Origin: Clarkia xantiana subsp. parviflora
Taxonomy: Eukaryota > Streptophyta > Magnoliopsida > Myrtales > Onagraceae
NCBI GenBank assembly: GCA_036873135.1
Contig: JAPTYO010000015.1
Span: 4,672,839-4,736,838 of the forward strand
Reading direction: 5' to 3'
DNA length: 64,000 nt
The first letter of the stretch is position 1. Each line of letters starts with the position of its first letter. The translations under genes were made by a program, and so were the position numbers. The notes beneath the pieces were generated by a model, which ran no database searches, was not told the DNA's origin, and saw only the letters and a list, made by a program, of their open reading frames with translations. Positions 40,850 through 52,093 of the stretch are shown piece after piece.

Positions 40850-42302
40850 GGCGGGGTAAGGACACAAAGACTCGGCGTCATCATCTGATATCTCCTTCTT
40901 CTCCGGAGCAATAGGAGAGTCATCGACTATGTCATCAACATCAACCTCTCTCTCTTTATGGCAAGAGGAGGACCTGGAGGGAGAAATAAAGGAGGTTATC
41001 TTCTGGGCCTTAGAGTTAGAGGCTTCCACCTCCAAGATGGATCTCTTCCAGTTGATCTTGGCCAAGATTTGCATGGCGGAGATAGAGGGGGACCTCCCTA
41101 AAACCAAAAAGAAATATATGTGAGTACAACATAAACAAAGTATGCATAAGAAATAAAAGAAAGCACTGCAAACACCATACCGGAGGAAAGTGTCACAGCC
41201 CTAGAGGTCTCAGAAATAGCATCTGGAGGTTCCACCACTGGCAAAGGAAGATGGAAGACAACCCAAGCTTCCCTCTCCATAGGAGCATCTTCACCAACAC
41301 CATCGTCCTCCTGAAATAGGGATGACCGATATTGAAACCAACCTACAATGAAGAGCAGTAAAATCACAAGTATTAAAAATTCAAAGGTTTGCATACCAAA
41401 GGTAAGGTGGGGGGTGTCGTATTCCCAATATATATCAACTTCAAAGCTTGCCTCTTAGACGTGGAAAGTTGGGAAAACATAGGACGCGCATCCTTCAATA
41501 GGGGAGAGTCCAGGGATCAAGAAACACCCTGATCCTCGATAAAGAAGTAGTGTTTCTCCCAATGACCACTACCACTTTCAAAGGCAAGGAAAAAATGACG
41601 CTTGTTGTCCCACTTAGCGTCGCCCAACTCCGAATACCCCTTTCTAGCCAACAAGGGGTACCAGACCACCAAAGAATAGAACCCTGATTCATCACCGTGC
41701 TGGATGCTTTAGAAGCATTGGAAAAGACGGAGGGAGTAAGTCAAAAATTGGCGGTTACATAGCACCCTAAATCCAGACCAAGCACGGATGGCAGAGGGGG
41801 CGAGGCTAAGAGGGGAAATTAGATAATACTCACAAAGCTCTCGAAGCTCTGCACAGTAAGGGAAGCGCAGCCCCGCCTTAATTTGATGGACATACACCAC
41901 CGCCATCCCATCCGGAGGCGAGGTAACGGAGCTTCCAGTGTAAAGATAAGGCATGGCAAAAGGATAAGCTGGCCTGTCCAAAATACCCAGCCCCGCTATC
42001 TTAACAAAGAAGAGAAATCCCTTCCTCCCCGACAAATTCTCACGATAGAACTCAAACAAGAACACTTGGTCACGTAAAAAAGCCAGCTCATCCTCAAGGA
42101 TTGGCCTCAGCTCGACATCTGACTCCAACTCGGAATCAGATATCTCGGGAACGTAATATAGGCTCAAGTCAGGATGCAGAAACCGCTTTCCCATGAAAAA
42201 ATCCTCATGGGGGTAACAGACTAAGGGAGGCCAAGAGGCAAAACCGCCCCGGGGAGCTTTAGAAGAAGGGGGCTTACTCATTATGGAGGGAAAAAGATGC
42301 AA
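39960..42302 (-). pseudogene. divergent antisense gene (aORF) of element K
   Basis: Minus strand. The start is at 42302 (MHLF) or, more likely, 42281 (MSKPPSSK). Exon 2-like domain: YVHQIKAGLRFPYCAELREL, LAPSAIRAWSGFRVLC and YSLRLFQCF (about 41910-41715). This matches the Transposase_28-like block of the A, B, G and H antisense genes. It then shifts frame near 41700 and continues with WEKHYFFIED. Further segments: a Pro-rich stretch coded by the G-run at 40818-40848, a block SLPPSELEEAHHFVKGALSQ (about 40500), and a charged, coiled-coil-like end near 40380-40200. GT..AG-type breaks separate the segments. It is degraded. Confidence 0.65.
40818..40848 (+). repeat. run of 31 G
   Basis: An uninterrupted homopolymer of 31 G, followed by AGGCGGGG. 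On the minus strand it would code poly-Pro within the K antisense gene. It could be a replication-slippage product or a sequencing artefact. Confidence 0.9.
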
Positions 42303-43132
42303 CGCTTCTTAATCCAAGAGAAGCTTCAAAGGCACACCTGACAATAAAAGGATAGAACGATGACCCGTCAGAAATTACCAACCTCACCTCAAGGTATCAT
42401 ATAAATCCATCAATAACAACCTATGTAGGAGTACATCCCAAAATGAACAAAGATCGAATGCCTACTACGGGGGCGAAGACAAGCACATGGATGATGCTAC
42501 TTATGGAAGGAAAAACTATGACGGATAACCAAAGAGAAGCTATGCTAATCCATCAAAACCAACCTACCCAAGGGTACGTCCCAAAGTGTGTAAAGATAAA
42601 ATGCTTACTACGGGGGCAAAGACACGTTAATGAACGATACCACTTGCTAAATGAAGGATTATAATGGACGAGCTAGCGCGACAAGCACCCCTAAGGGGGG
42701 AGACAAGTAAAACCTCCCCAACACTACCTAATATAGTGAAAGGTAGAATCAAACATCTACAACAAAGTTGTATATCAACTACACAAGCAAGAGGTGACCC
42801 AAGCAAGGCATTAAGGCACGCAAGCAACAAGAAACTATCAGGTTCCTAAGGGGACAATAATTATATCAAATACTCACCTCAAAAGTACTCCAAGCTCAAC
42901 AATAAGGGACAATCCTCCACTTCCAAGCAACAAGGCACAATGAGGCAACTCAAGAATCTATGAAAATTCCTAGCTTTTATAGCAATCAAGGGAGAACACA
43001 AAAATAAAAGTGGCCAAAAGATCGAACCTTTTTAAAAATTGAACCGAACCGGCCAAAAAACCGTCCGCCGTCCCGACGACCGCCGTCCGCCTTCCTGACG
43101 ACCGCCGTCCGCCAGAGAAATCAAGTCCGCCC
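42303..43132 (-). other. upstream region of the K antisense gene
   Basis: No coding sequence. It contains the 138-bp repeats, a minus-strand TATAAAAGC (about 42973-42981) in a position like the antisense promoters of A, B, G and H, and a short GC-rich repeat with core GACCGCCGTCCGCC (about 43060-43115). The CGCCC at 43128-43132 is the left target-site duplication of G. Confidence 0.5.
42380..42662 (+). repeat. two copies of an about 138-bp direct repeat
   Basis: Landmarks CAACCTA, TAC(A/G)TCCCAAA, GCTTACTACGGGGGC(A/G)AAGAC and a purine-rich ATGGAAGGAAAA-like end recur with an offset of about 138 bp. They lie upstream of the K antisense gene start (on the minus strand). No gene is supported here. 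Confidence 0.6.
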
Positions 43133-43829
43133 TGTTGGATCACGGTGGAACTCCGGTACAGACTTTGACGGCAATCCTAGCTCCTTCGCTCCACGGTATC
43201 CTGCAAGAGGGGATAGACCGGGCGGTGACCCAGAATCCCTCTCCGATGCTTAAATGAGTATCTCGTATGACTGGCAAGCAGTAATCTCAAAGTGTATTGA
43301 ACTCAACGTAAGTCTTTCTGAGGTGATCTCCTGCCCTTTTATAGGCAAAGAGATGCCTCAGGTACCTGGCGAACCGTTAGGGGTGGTTAGCCCGTATCCC
43401 GCATATCTCGGACGTGATCTCGCGTATCTCAGCCATGCCCCGCGTATCTCGGCCACGCTCTGTGTATCTTAACCACGTTCCGCGTATCTCGGCCACGCCC
43501 CGCATATCTTGGCCTTATCCTCTGATAACGAGTCCCGACTCCCGTCGGGGACTCCAGAGTTATCTCGTTGTGTCACCGCTCGGGGCCCCTCGTCATCGTG
43601 ACAGGGCCAATCATTCTCAGGGATTCATCATCGGGGCCTACTTAAAGGCTTCTCATCGGGAGCTTCTAGCTCAACCGTCGGGACCGACTCTATCGGGACC
43701 TTGCTTCATCGGGACTCCCTTCGTCGGGACCCTTCTCCTAGGTCATCTTGACATTCATTTTGGGCCTGGTGGGCCTGTTTGCCGTTTCTTCCCCGTTAAA
43801 GGGCCTGACGGCTGTAATCGAACCCATCA
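43133..43829 (-). repeat. 3' LTR of element G (697 bp)
   Basis: On the minus strand it starts TGATGGGTTCGATTACAGC and ends GTGATCCAACA. It has a TATAAAAGG box (43337-43344 region, minus) and U3 20-bp repeats at about 43390-43510. The neighbouring TTTGGCCCCAAGA (43830 onward) is the polypurine tract on the minus strand, with one change (GGGGCC for GGGGGC). Confidence 0.93.
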
Positions 43830-44381
43830 TTTGGCCCCAAGACATGAGGGACTTTTAGTTCGTCGTGTCTTCCAACTCCCGATCTTCCAATACTAGAATC
43901 AGGGATCTTTTCCTTAGTTCAGTTACTTAGTTGTCAATCTTCTCCTCCACGTTTCCTCAGGGTTTTGTAGATAACTGTTATATCCCAAGGGTCTCCTCGG
44001 TTCTCCAGTGCATTAAATGCAGTAGATAATGGAGTGACGTTTTCAGCCCACGTCCCTGATTTTTGGCGCCTGTCCTTTTCTGAAAAGTGCTTTTCAAGAC
44101 GTTTCATTATTACGCCCATTGTCCTTCTGCACGTCTCATCTCAACGGTCCAGATTAAGATCTTCGACTTCGATGACTCGGATCGAAGTGTCCTTTTAACC
44201 GTCTTCTTCGACTATAAAACCCTAGCCATGGTCACAATTTAACTTTTACCGTCTTCGAATTCTCAAGAGCTCTCTGCGATTCCTCTGCGATTCCAAGTTC
44301 TGTGATTTCGAAGGTCTTTGGAGTTTCTCCAATCATCTTTCCGGCGACGTTTCGTTCATCTCCTTCAACCTCTACTTCATC
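43830..44381 (+). promoter_or_regulatory. promoter and leader of the element G antisense gene
   Basis: TATAAAA at 44213-44219 (GACTATAAAACCC) is followed by about 160 bp of pyrimidine-rich leader up to the ATG at 44382. Upstream is a CTGAAAAGTGCTTTTCA inverted repeat (about 44080-44097), shared with A. Position, orientation and conservation in A, B and H support a real antisense promoter. Confidence 0.6.
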
Positions 44382-47097
44382 ATGTCTGGTAAGGGATCCC
44401 CCTTCGTTGCTTGTTCGTCTTTTCCTTTCTAATTTTCCAAGAGTCCCACTGTATTTTCTTGCCCTGGTTGCTTTTCAGACAGCGGTTCCAGCTCTGAGGG
44501 GAGAAAACCCTTTAGTTTTGATTATGCTCCAAATGAGATCTCCAATACTGCTTATGATGCAGCTCTCCGAGAGGGTTGTATCACCATCACCTGGGAACCT
44601 CGTTTCCCGTATCCTCGGCATCGCCCCTCGAGTAACCCTGAGGTTACTCGTCCCCAGAAAGGGGAGGTATTTGTCTCAACGGGACAAATATCAGCGGGGA
44701 TCAGGTTCCCCTTTTGCGGTAACCTGGTTGAGCTATGTCATCATTACAGAACGCACCCCACTACCTTTTCTCCCCATGCCATCCGCCTCTGGAACGCCTT
44801 TCAAGTCCTCTGTCTCTGACAGAAGTGGGTCTACAGCCTCCAGCTCTTCAGAACCTTTTATGGGATGAAGTGCAATGAGGCGGGGGTTTGCGCCTTCTAC
44901 CCTCGGATGCCCAAGTGGAGTAAGCAGCAACTTGCCCGGTACGGTTGGACCAGTGACACCTGGAAGGTGGTCAAGGGTCGGGGACTCTTGGTTGATACAG
45001 GGTCCGACAACAGTAGCTGGAAGAAGAGCTACTTCTTTATCCGTCACTCTTCAATTCCCTGGCCTCGGTGGGAGGTGGTAGCAGACCCTCCGCCTGCCTT
45101 CCACACTTATGCTGACGAGGATTTTGAGACTCTCCAACTTATCCAGCTTTATCGGTGGGAGGAGTCTTACACTCCTCTCAACGCTAACTCACTCGTGGAG
45201 CGGGACCTGGTGCACGCCGGGATCCGACTCCTCGATATTGTTTCTGGGGGCAGCTCTTCGACGGCCCTTCCAATATGGTTCCTTGGGTAAACTTCTAACT
45301 CTTCTTTGTTTACTGTTTGCAGCCAAGAAGGTATCTGTGCTGACCGGTCTATTCCTTAAGCAGGGGGAGACTGATGTTGTCCGCCCCTCGCGGAAGAGGA
45401 AGTCCGCTAAGATGACTGCTGCTAGGTCGGGGTCTCCTTCAGCGGAGCAACCCAAGCGGAAGCGGGTGGATCTGGACCAGCTCTTTGATGTCCAGAATGC
45501 TGAAGAAGGTAAAAAACTCCGACTTGCTATTAAATCATACAAGAGGATGGTCCCGACAGATTTGATTTCCTCGACCAAGGAAGCTCGCATCGCTGATGTC
45601 AAAAGAATCCTTCGAGGAGAAACTCCTCTAGTCTTGAAGGCAGGCTACTATCATTACCTTGGGAAGGATCAATACGTCTCCCGACGTATCATTTGGTGTA
45701 AGAATCCCGATGAACTTCCTGACTACCTTTCTGAAGCTTCTCATCCTCCAGGTGCAGGTCGCTCGGGAGCTCCATCGGGTGCTGCAGCTTCCGCAGACGC
45801 ACCGTCTTCAGCGGGGGTGCCTTCCTCAGCTGGAGAGAAGGTACCAACTGGCGAACAATTTCGTCAGGTGGAGACCTTAGGCTCCTCTGAGGAGACTGAC
45901 GAGGGTGGCCCCCTCGTCAGCGTCGGAAGGCGGGGCAATCCCCCATGAAACCAACCCCTCAGGGGCCACCTCCTTCATCTTCTCCGCAGCAGCGGCAGCC
46001 ATCGCCTATTCATGAGTTCACTCCTTCCCCTGTTTGGGCCGAGACGGAGACGGAGGCGTGCCCTTCCATTCCTCGTCCTGTTTCTCCTCTTGCTCTTGAT
46101 TGGAACTTCTACAAGCCCTTCGATTCTTCACAGGAGAATGCCCCCTGGACTCCTATCCAGACGCTTCAAGGGGTCCCGCTCACACAAGGGGAGCAGGACC
46201 AGGAGCTGGCCCTGCATCTGCTGGCAGGTTCGATCCTGCCTACTATGCGGCATCCGATTTGCCTCAATCGGACGCACATGCAGCGGGATGTCAAGAATAT
46301 GGCCATGCGCCGTATACAGGTAAGACTTCGCTTCTTCATCTTTTGATGATAAATCGGGTCGTTTGTCCTTTAACATTTTTCCTTCTTGTTTGTAGGAGCT
46401 CGGGGACTTCAACCGCCTCATCGGGTATGTTATTGCCTACGATGAGTCCCGGGAGCGGGACCGAGGGGTCCGCGAGCAGCTTCAGGAGGATCTCAAGGCC
46501 TCCCAGTCTTCGCGGGGGAAGCTTGTCAAGGAGCAGGCTGTCCTAAATCAGAAGATTCGGGACCTCCAGCAGCAGATCGTGGACTTCGAGGGGCTCTTGA
46601 GGCAAGAGCGACAGGAGCGGGGGGCAGTTGTGGCCAGGCTGACCCAGGAGAAGAAGGCTGCCGAGGACAAACTGGTCCTTGAGAAGAAGGCTCTGGAGGA
46701 GCTAATCGCGGGATTTCCTGCGCAGCTGGCCGAAGCGGAGGTAAAGGGCCGGGAGGACTATCGGAGGTCCGAGGACTTCCAAGCTGATGCCATGAAGTTC
46801 TTTGGCGCGGAGGTGGAGAACACTCTCTTCAATGCGGTTGAGGAGCTCCACCTGGAGTACGGGGATGCTATTAACTTCGACAAGTCTCCTTCCCTCGCTC
46901 CCTTTGCGAAGAAGTATTTTGCTCTTTCCGAGGAGAGTGATGGGGGGAGTACCCCTGTAATTGTCGAAGACGCTTCTGAACTTCCAAGTGCGGACGCCCC
47001 GATAGCCAATCCTCCCGAAGCCAATCCTGTGGATCCCTCTGCTACCGACTCCGCGGACCCAGCTGCTGTCAATGCTGTCGACAAGGACCAAGCTTGA
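44382..47097 (+). pseudogene. antisense gene (aORF) of element G, four exons
   Basis: Unknown function. Exon 1 is ATGTCTG (44382-44388), then GTAAGG, acceptor TTTTCAG. Exon 2 is 44479-45286: SGSSSEGRKPF, GEVFVSTGQISAGIRFPFCG, FSPHAIRLWNAF, LFRTFYGMKCNEAGVCAFYP (Transposase_28-like), with donor GTAAAC. Exon 3 runs from about 45323 (after TTTGCAG) to 46319: basic RKRKS and PKRKR, YYHYLGKDQYVSRRIIW, LALHLLAGSILP. Exon 4 is 46396-47097: coiled coil, AEVENTLFNAVEELHLEYGD, acidic Pro-rich end, stop 47095-47097. Lesions: TGA at 44817-44819 (Arg in A), a one-base loss near 45250 and another near 45917. Confidence 0.78.
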
Positions 47098-47229
47098 ATG
47101 TTTTTATCTTTTAGAGTCCTTGTATCTCCTTCTCTTGTGTCGTCGTCGGGCCCTTGAGCCCTTATCAATATCAGACTTCTTTAGTTCCGATCTTTTGTTG
47201 CACTTCTCCGAGTGACTTTACTTATACGC

Positions 47230-47875
47230 GCTTAAGTCGAAACCTCGATACTTAAGACATTCTCGTACGTCTTTCCCGACGATTTAATAACTTGCACCAC
47301 TTAAGGCGACTTAGTTCCGCGCATCACTTAAGACGACTTAATCATTACTTAGGATAAACCTAAAGATCGTGCACCACTCAAGGCGACTTAGTCCCGCGCA
47401 TCACTTAAGATGACTTAATCATTACTTAGGATAAACCTAAAGATCGTGCACCACTCAAGGCGACTTAGTTCCGCGCATCACTTAAGACTACTTAATCATT
47501 ACTTAGGATAAACCTAAAGATCGTGCACCACTCAAGGCGACTTAGTATCGTGCACCACTCAAGGCGACTTTTTGATACTTAGAATAAATCTAAGTGTTGT
47601 GCACCACTTAAGGCGGCTTTTCTCGTGCACCACTGAAGGCGACTTTCCTTGTGCACCACTGAAGGCGACTTTTCTCGTGCACCACTGAAGGCGACTTAAT
47701 CATTACTTAGCATAAATCTAAGAACAACTCTTATTTGGAAGCAACCTCTTTATTTATTGACGGCACAAAATTGGCTTACATCGAATTAAACGATACACAG
47801 CATACACCACTGAAGGCGATTTTACATCGGGCACCACTTAAGGCGACTTTATCCGGCACCACTTAAGTCGACTTT
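47230..47875 (-). repeat. tandem-repeat 3' region of element G
   Basis: Three 77-79-bp units (starts near 47304, 47383, 47460) carry TTAGGATAAACCTAA hairpins and GTCGCCTTGAGTGGTGCACG on the minus strand. Shorter GTCGCCTTCAGTGGTGCACG units follow, then the sense-strand CTTAGATTTATGCTAAG hairpin (about 47706-47722), TTGCTTCCAAATAAG and AATAAATAAAG (47748-47759, minus). The composition is the same as in A. Confidence 0.88.
47703..47762 (-). terminator. sense poly(A)-signal region of element G
   Basis: On the minus strand: AATAAATAAAGAGGTTGCTTCC, then an AT-rich stretch and CTTAGATTTATGCTAAG. It is the counterpart of the A signal at 21560-21611. Confidence 0.5.
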
Positions 47876-47877
47876 CT

Positions 47878-48960
47878 TCAAGCATGGTGTTTCTTCAAGT
47901 GTTCGCCACTAAAAGAATGCTTTAACGTTCTGCCATCGAGGTCTTCCAACTTGTATGCATTCGGAGCGGCATCCCACGACCTTATAAGGTCCTTCCCATT
48001 TTGGTCACATCTTGTTGATTCGATCCAAAAGGGTGAACTCGTTGCGACGCCAAACCAGCTCCCCGACAAAGAACTGTCGGGACTTCACTCGCCGATTGTA
48101 GTACCTGGACGTCGCTAAACGCATTCGAGCTTGGACTTCATCGGCTTCCCGCCTCTTCTCTTCGAGTAGGTCCAAGTCCAGACGTCTCACTTCATCATTC
48201 GTCAGGGGCTCGTAATATCTCATCCGATGGGACACCACAGCTACCTCCACGGGGGCGACAGCTTCCGTGCCATAAACGAGGCCAAACGGGGTCTCCCCTG
48301 TTGATCGTTTGGCTGTCGTTCTAACAGCCCAAAGCACGTTTTCCAGTTCGTTCAGCCACTTGCCCTTTAATAGACCCTCTTCTTCAGGCCATCCATCACG
48401 ATTTTGTTGGCTGACTCTACCTGGCCATTAATCTGAGCATGGCGTACGGAGGCGGTCCGATGCTCAATGTTCAATTCTTCCAGATACTCCCTCACCTGAG
48501 AGCCGTTAAACGGTGGGCCATTGTCGCTGATCACCACCTTAGGAATCCCGTATCTGGACACGATGTGGGTTTGGAGGAACTTGACGATCTGGTTCCCCGT
48601 TGTTCTGGCCAATGCCTTCGCCTCTATCCATTTCGAAAATTAATTGATAGCTACAAGTAAATACTTACATTGACCTCGTGCTTGTGGAAGAGGTCCCACC
48701 AAGTTGATGCCCCACTGCGCGAAGGGCCAAGCGCTCTTGATGGATGTCAGATTAGCGGCCGGAGCCACGATACTCGGGGCGTACCTCTGGCACGCGTCGC
48801 AGGATCGGACCAACGCCGTTGCTTCTTTGTTCATCGTGGGCCAATAGTAGCCCAAGTTCAACACCTTCCTCATAATGGATCGGGCCCCTTCGTGACAAGC
48901 CGCGACCCCTTCGTGCATTTCCTTCAGGATTCGATTGGTGTCGGGTTCTGCCACGCACTT
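47878..48960 (-). pseudogene. integrase of element G (three breaks)
   Basis: Minus strand, ending with HHA and TGA at 47878-47880. The zinc finger is HEGVAACHEG and SCDACQRYA (about 48905-48780). WGINLVGPLP has Asn where A and B have the first catalytic Asp (WGIDLVGPLP). ISDNGPPFNG and GQVESANKIV are kept. Breaks: a stop in LLVAIN (about 48640, Tyr codon lost), a frameshift near 48365 and another near 48005. It is inactive. Confidence 0.85.
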
Positions 48961-49620
48961 TAAGTACGGAGTGGAGAACCAGCCCTTCTTGTATAGCTGA
49001 TTGTCCAACATCACGTAATTAGACGCGATCCGACATATCCTGTCTGCTGCTACCTTATCCATGGGGACTGCCCCCGTAGTCAGATACGCGACTATCGGGG
49101 TCATCCAAGTGGGCTCTTCCTCCGATTTTGCCTCAATGGTGCACACCTGCGTCGGGTCGATGGTCGATAAGATCACCTTCTCCAATAAGTGCACCTTCCG
49201 ATTTTCTTCCAAGGGTGCCCCCAGGGCAAATTTACTCAAGGCATCTTCCTTTACGTTTTCCTCCCTCAGAATTGCCTCGATATCGAAGCTTTTGAAGCTC
49301 TCTTTCAGGGCTTGTACCTCTCGCAGATACTTCTTCATTATTGGACTCCTTGCTTCCTATCGCCCTTGAACCTGGTTCACGATTAAAGCTGCGTGGCACT
49401 TCACTCTCAAGTGATCGATTCCAGTGCCTTTAGCAATTTTTAGGCCCGTGATAAGAGCTACGTACTCCGCTTCGTTGTTTGTGGCCTTGAATGTTAAAGA
49501 CAAGGCGTATCGGAGCGGTTCACCTTCACCTGGTGGTATCAACAAGAAGCCCGCTCCTGATCCGTCCGAACTCGCGGAGCCATCCGTGTACATCTCCCAA
49601 GTATTTTCCTTGTTTGGCTG
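48960..49620 (-). pseudogene. second RNase H of element G
   Basis: MYTDGSAS (about 49595), NNEAEYVAL (about 49465), then KCHAALIVNQV (about 49395). His replaces the catalytic Asp of KCDA, and VAL replaces EAL after the Glu. A stop near 49357 follows VQGR, and the frame restarts at MKKYLREVQ (49338). ENVKEDAL stands for ENVEADAL. The domain is recognisable but damaged. Confidence 0.82.
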
Positions 49621-50935
49621 TTCTGATTGCTCTGCCCTCTCTGGTTGTTCTTCTATCGGGACCTCCATGGTTGCCCCCTCTACAGGGCCCGTTTCTTCCA
49701 GATCGGGGGCTGTAGACTCTGCTATGAAATCTGCTAATGCCTGGCCCTTAATGGCTGTTCTCGGAGCGAAGTGTATGCGAAACTTGCTAAGTTCTACTGC
49801 CCATTTCACTAATCTCCCCGACGCATCCGGTCGGTTCAAAAAATGCTTTAAACGCTGGTTCGTCAGCACAGTGATCTCGCGTGCGTGGAAATACGGCCTT
49901 AGCTTCCGAGCAGTAATAATCAACGCAAAGAGGTACTTCTCAACGGCGGGATAGTTCAATTCAGATTTGGCAAATGCCTTGCTTACATAATAGACGGGGA
50001 CTTGATTACCCTCGACAATCTTTACTAACATAGAGCTAATGGCAAATTCAGAAACAGCCAAATAAAGGTAGAGCGGCTCGCCTGGAACCGGTTTCGCCAG
50101 CGGCGGGAGTGTGCGAAGGTGCTGCTTGAGTGCTTGGAACGCCTCTTCACATTTGGCGGTCCATTCGAATTTTTTGTTGGCCCTCAAGACTTCAAAAAAC
50201 GGCATTGATCGGTCGCTGGCTTTGGACAAGAAGCGATTCATTGCAGCTAGTCGGCCATTCAGCACTTGCACCTCCCGATGGTTTATCGGAGACTGCATCT
50301 CCTCGATTGCCCTCAGCTTCTCAGGATTCACTTCAATTCCTCTTTGGCTCACCATGAAGCCCAAAAACTTCCCTGAGTGGACTCCGAAGGCGCATTTCGA
50401 CGGGTTCAAGCGAACTTGATGGAGCCTCATCCGCTCAAACGCCATGGTAAGGTTGTGCACGTGATCCTCGGCTTGTCGGGACTTCACCAGCATATCATCC
50501 ACGTAAGCTTCCATGGTTTCTCCCAGCATATCTCCAAACAGTTTGTTCACCATCCGTTGGTAGGTTGCCCCGGCATTGATCAACCCGAAAGGCATGACAT
50601 CGTAGTGATAGATGTCACTGTCTGCGTAGAACGCTGTGTGGGGGGCGTCTTCCTTGGCCATCTTGATTTGGTTGTAGCCTGAATACGCGTCCATGAAACT
50701 CAACAGTTCGTGTCCCGACGTGGCATCCACCAACTGATCGATTATCGGGAGTGGATAGCAGTCCTTTGGGCAAGCCTTGTTCAAGTCGCGGAAGTCCACA
50801 CACATTCGCCATTTCCCGTTGGTCTTCTTCACCAGCACTGGGTTGGCGACCCAAGTCTGGAATCGGAGCTCCTTAATGAACCCAGCATCGAGCAACCTGC
50901 CCTCCTCCTGCTGGATCGCGATCTTCTTATCTCGG
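49620..50935 (-). pseudogene. RT and degenerate first RNase H of element G
   Basis: The frame is open on the minus strand from 50895: KWRMCVDFRDLNKACPKD (about 50815), FMDAYSGYNQIKMAKED, DIYHYDVMPFGLINAGATYQ and YVDD (about 50494-50505). This is the best-preserved RT in the window. The following RNase H has LAVSEF for TDAS and TNQ for TDH, so its catalytic acids are lost as in B. A frameshift near 50935 separates it from the protease part. Confidence 0.88.
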
Positions 50936-52093
50936 ACGCCTTTTCTGTGTGATAGGCTTGATCGCGGGGTCTATCTTCAGCTCGTGTACGATCACATCGG
51001 GGCTGATTCCTGGCATATCGCTGGGGGACCAGGCAAACAGCTCCTTGAACTCCTTCAACAACTCCACCAATTTTTGGGCTGTCTCTTCAGTCAGGGCAGA
51101 CCCGATTTTCACCTTCCTCTGGGGTCCGTCGATCTTGACTTCTTTCAGATCTTCTACGGGGGCGGGACGCCCAAACTCTTCTCTGGGATCTGTGTCTGTC
51201 TGGAGGACAGTCATGGCCTCTCGCCTCCTCCTCTGGGTGGCATTAACATAGCACTTTCGGGAAGCCACCTGGTCGCCCTTGACCTCTCCGACTCCGTGGT
51301 CGGTCGGGAACTTCATCTTCTGGTGCACAGTCGAGGCAACCGCCATCAGGGGATTAATGGTGGTTCTCCCGATAATCGCGTTGTAGGTCCCCGCGGAATC
51401 AACCACGACAAACTCCACGTTCCTCCTTTCTGATTTCCACCCACTACCAAACTCTACTGGTAAGGTGATTACTCCTAGCGGGTAGGAGGTTGAGCCAGAG
51501 AACCCGACCATCGGGAAGTTTGCCTCCTTCAGATCTTTCTTTGTCTTCCCCATAGCTTCCAGCGCGTCCATGAATAGAATGTCGGAGGAACTTCCTCCAT
51601 CGATTAGAATTCTCTTCATTTCGAACCCGTCTACATCCAAGGTTACCACCAAGGCATCGTCGTGTGGAGTCTCCACGCCTATGAGGTCTTCCGACGAGAA
51701 GGAGATTACCATCTCTTCTTTCAAGTTCCAAGATCGGGACCTCTTACCCAGTACCACCGCCGTAGGGATTCTAGAGGCATAGACCTCTCGGGCGGATGAG
51801 GTATCACCTCCAGCAGCAAATCCTCCATGAATCACGTTGATAACTCGTCTCTCCTTGCGAGTACCGGATGACTCTGGATCAGTTCTCTTCTTTTTCGGGG
51901 ACCGATCGCGGGATCGGGAACGGGACCGCGATCGGGACCGAGAGCGGTATCGGCACCGCTTATCCCCGACGAATTCCTTGAGCTTCCCCTTCTGGATTAG
52001 CTTTTCAATTTCCTTCTTCAGTTCCCGACAGTGATTGGTGTCGTGACCATTTGCGCGGTGAAATCGACAGTAGCGATCCGTGCGGGATCGCAA
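50927..52093 (-). pseudogene. element G zinc knuckle, Arg-Ser tail and protease
   Basis: Minus-strand frame: RYCRFHRANGHDTNHCRELK (C-x2-H-x4-H-x4-C), then an Arg-Ser run with RSRDRSPKKKR (about 51960-51880). The protease follows with LIDGGSSSDILF (about 51600), AYNAIIGRTT replaced by TYNAIIGRTT, and GDQVASRKCYVNATQRRRRE. It ends at KRRPR by frameshift at about 50935. The protease domain itself looks intact. Confidence 0.86.
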
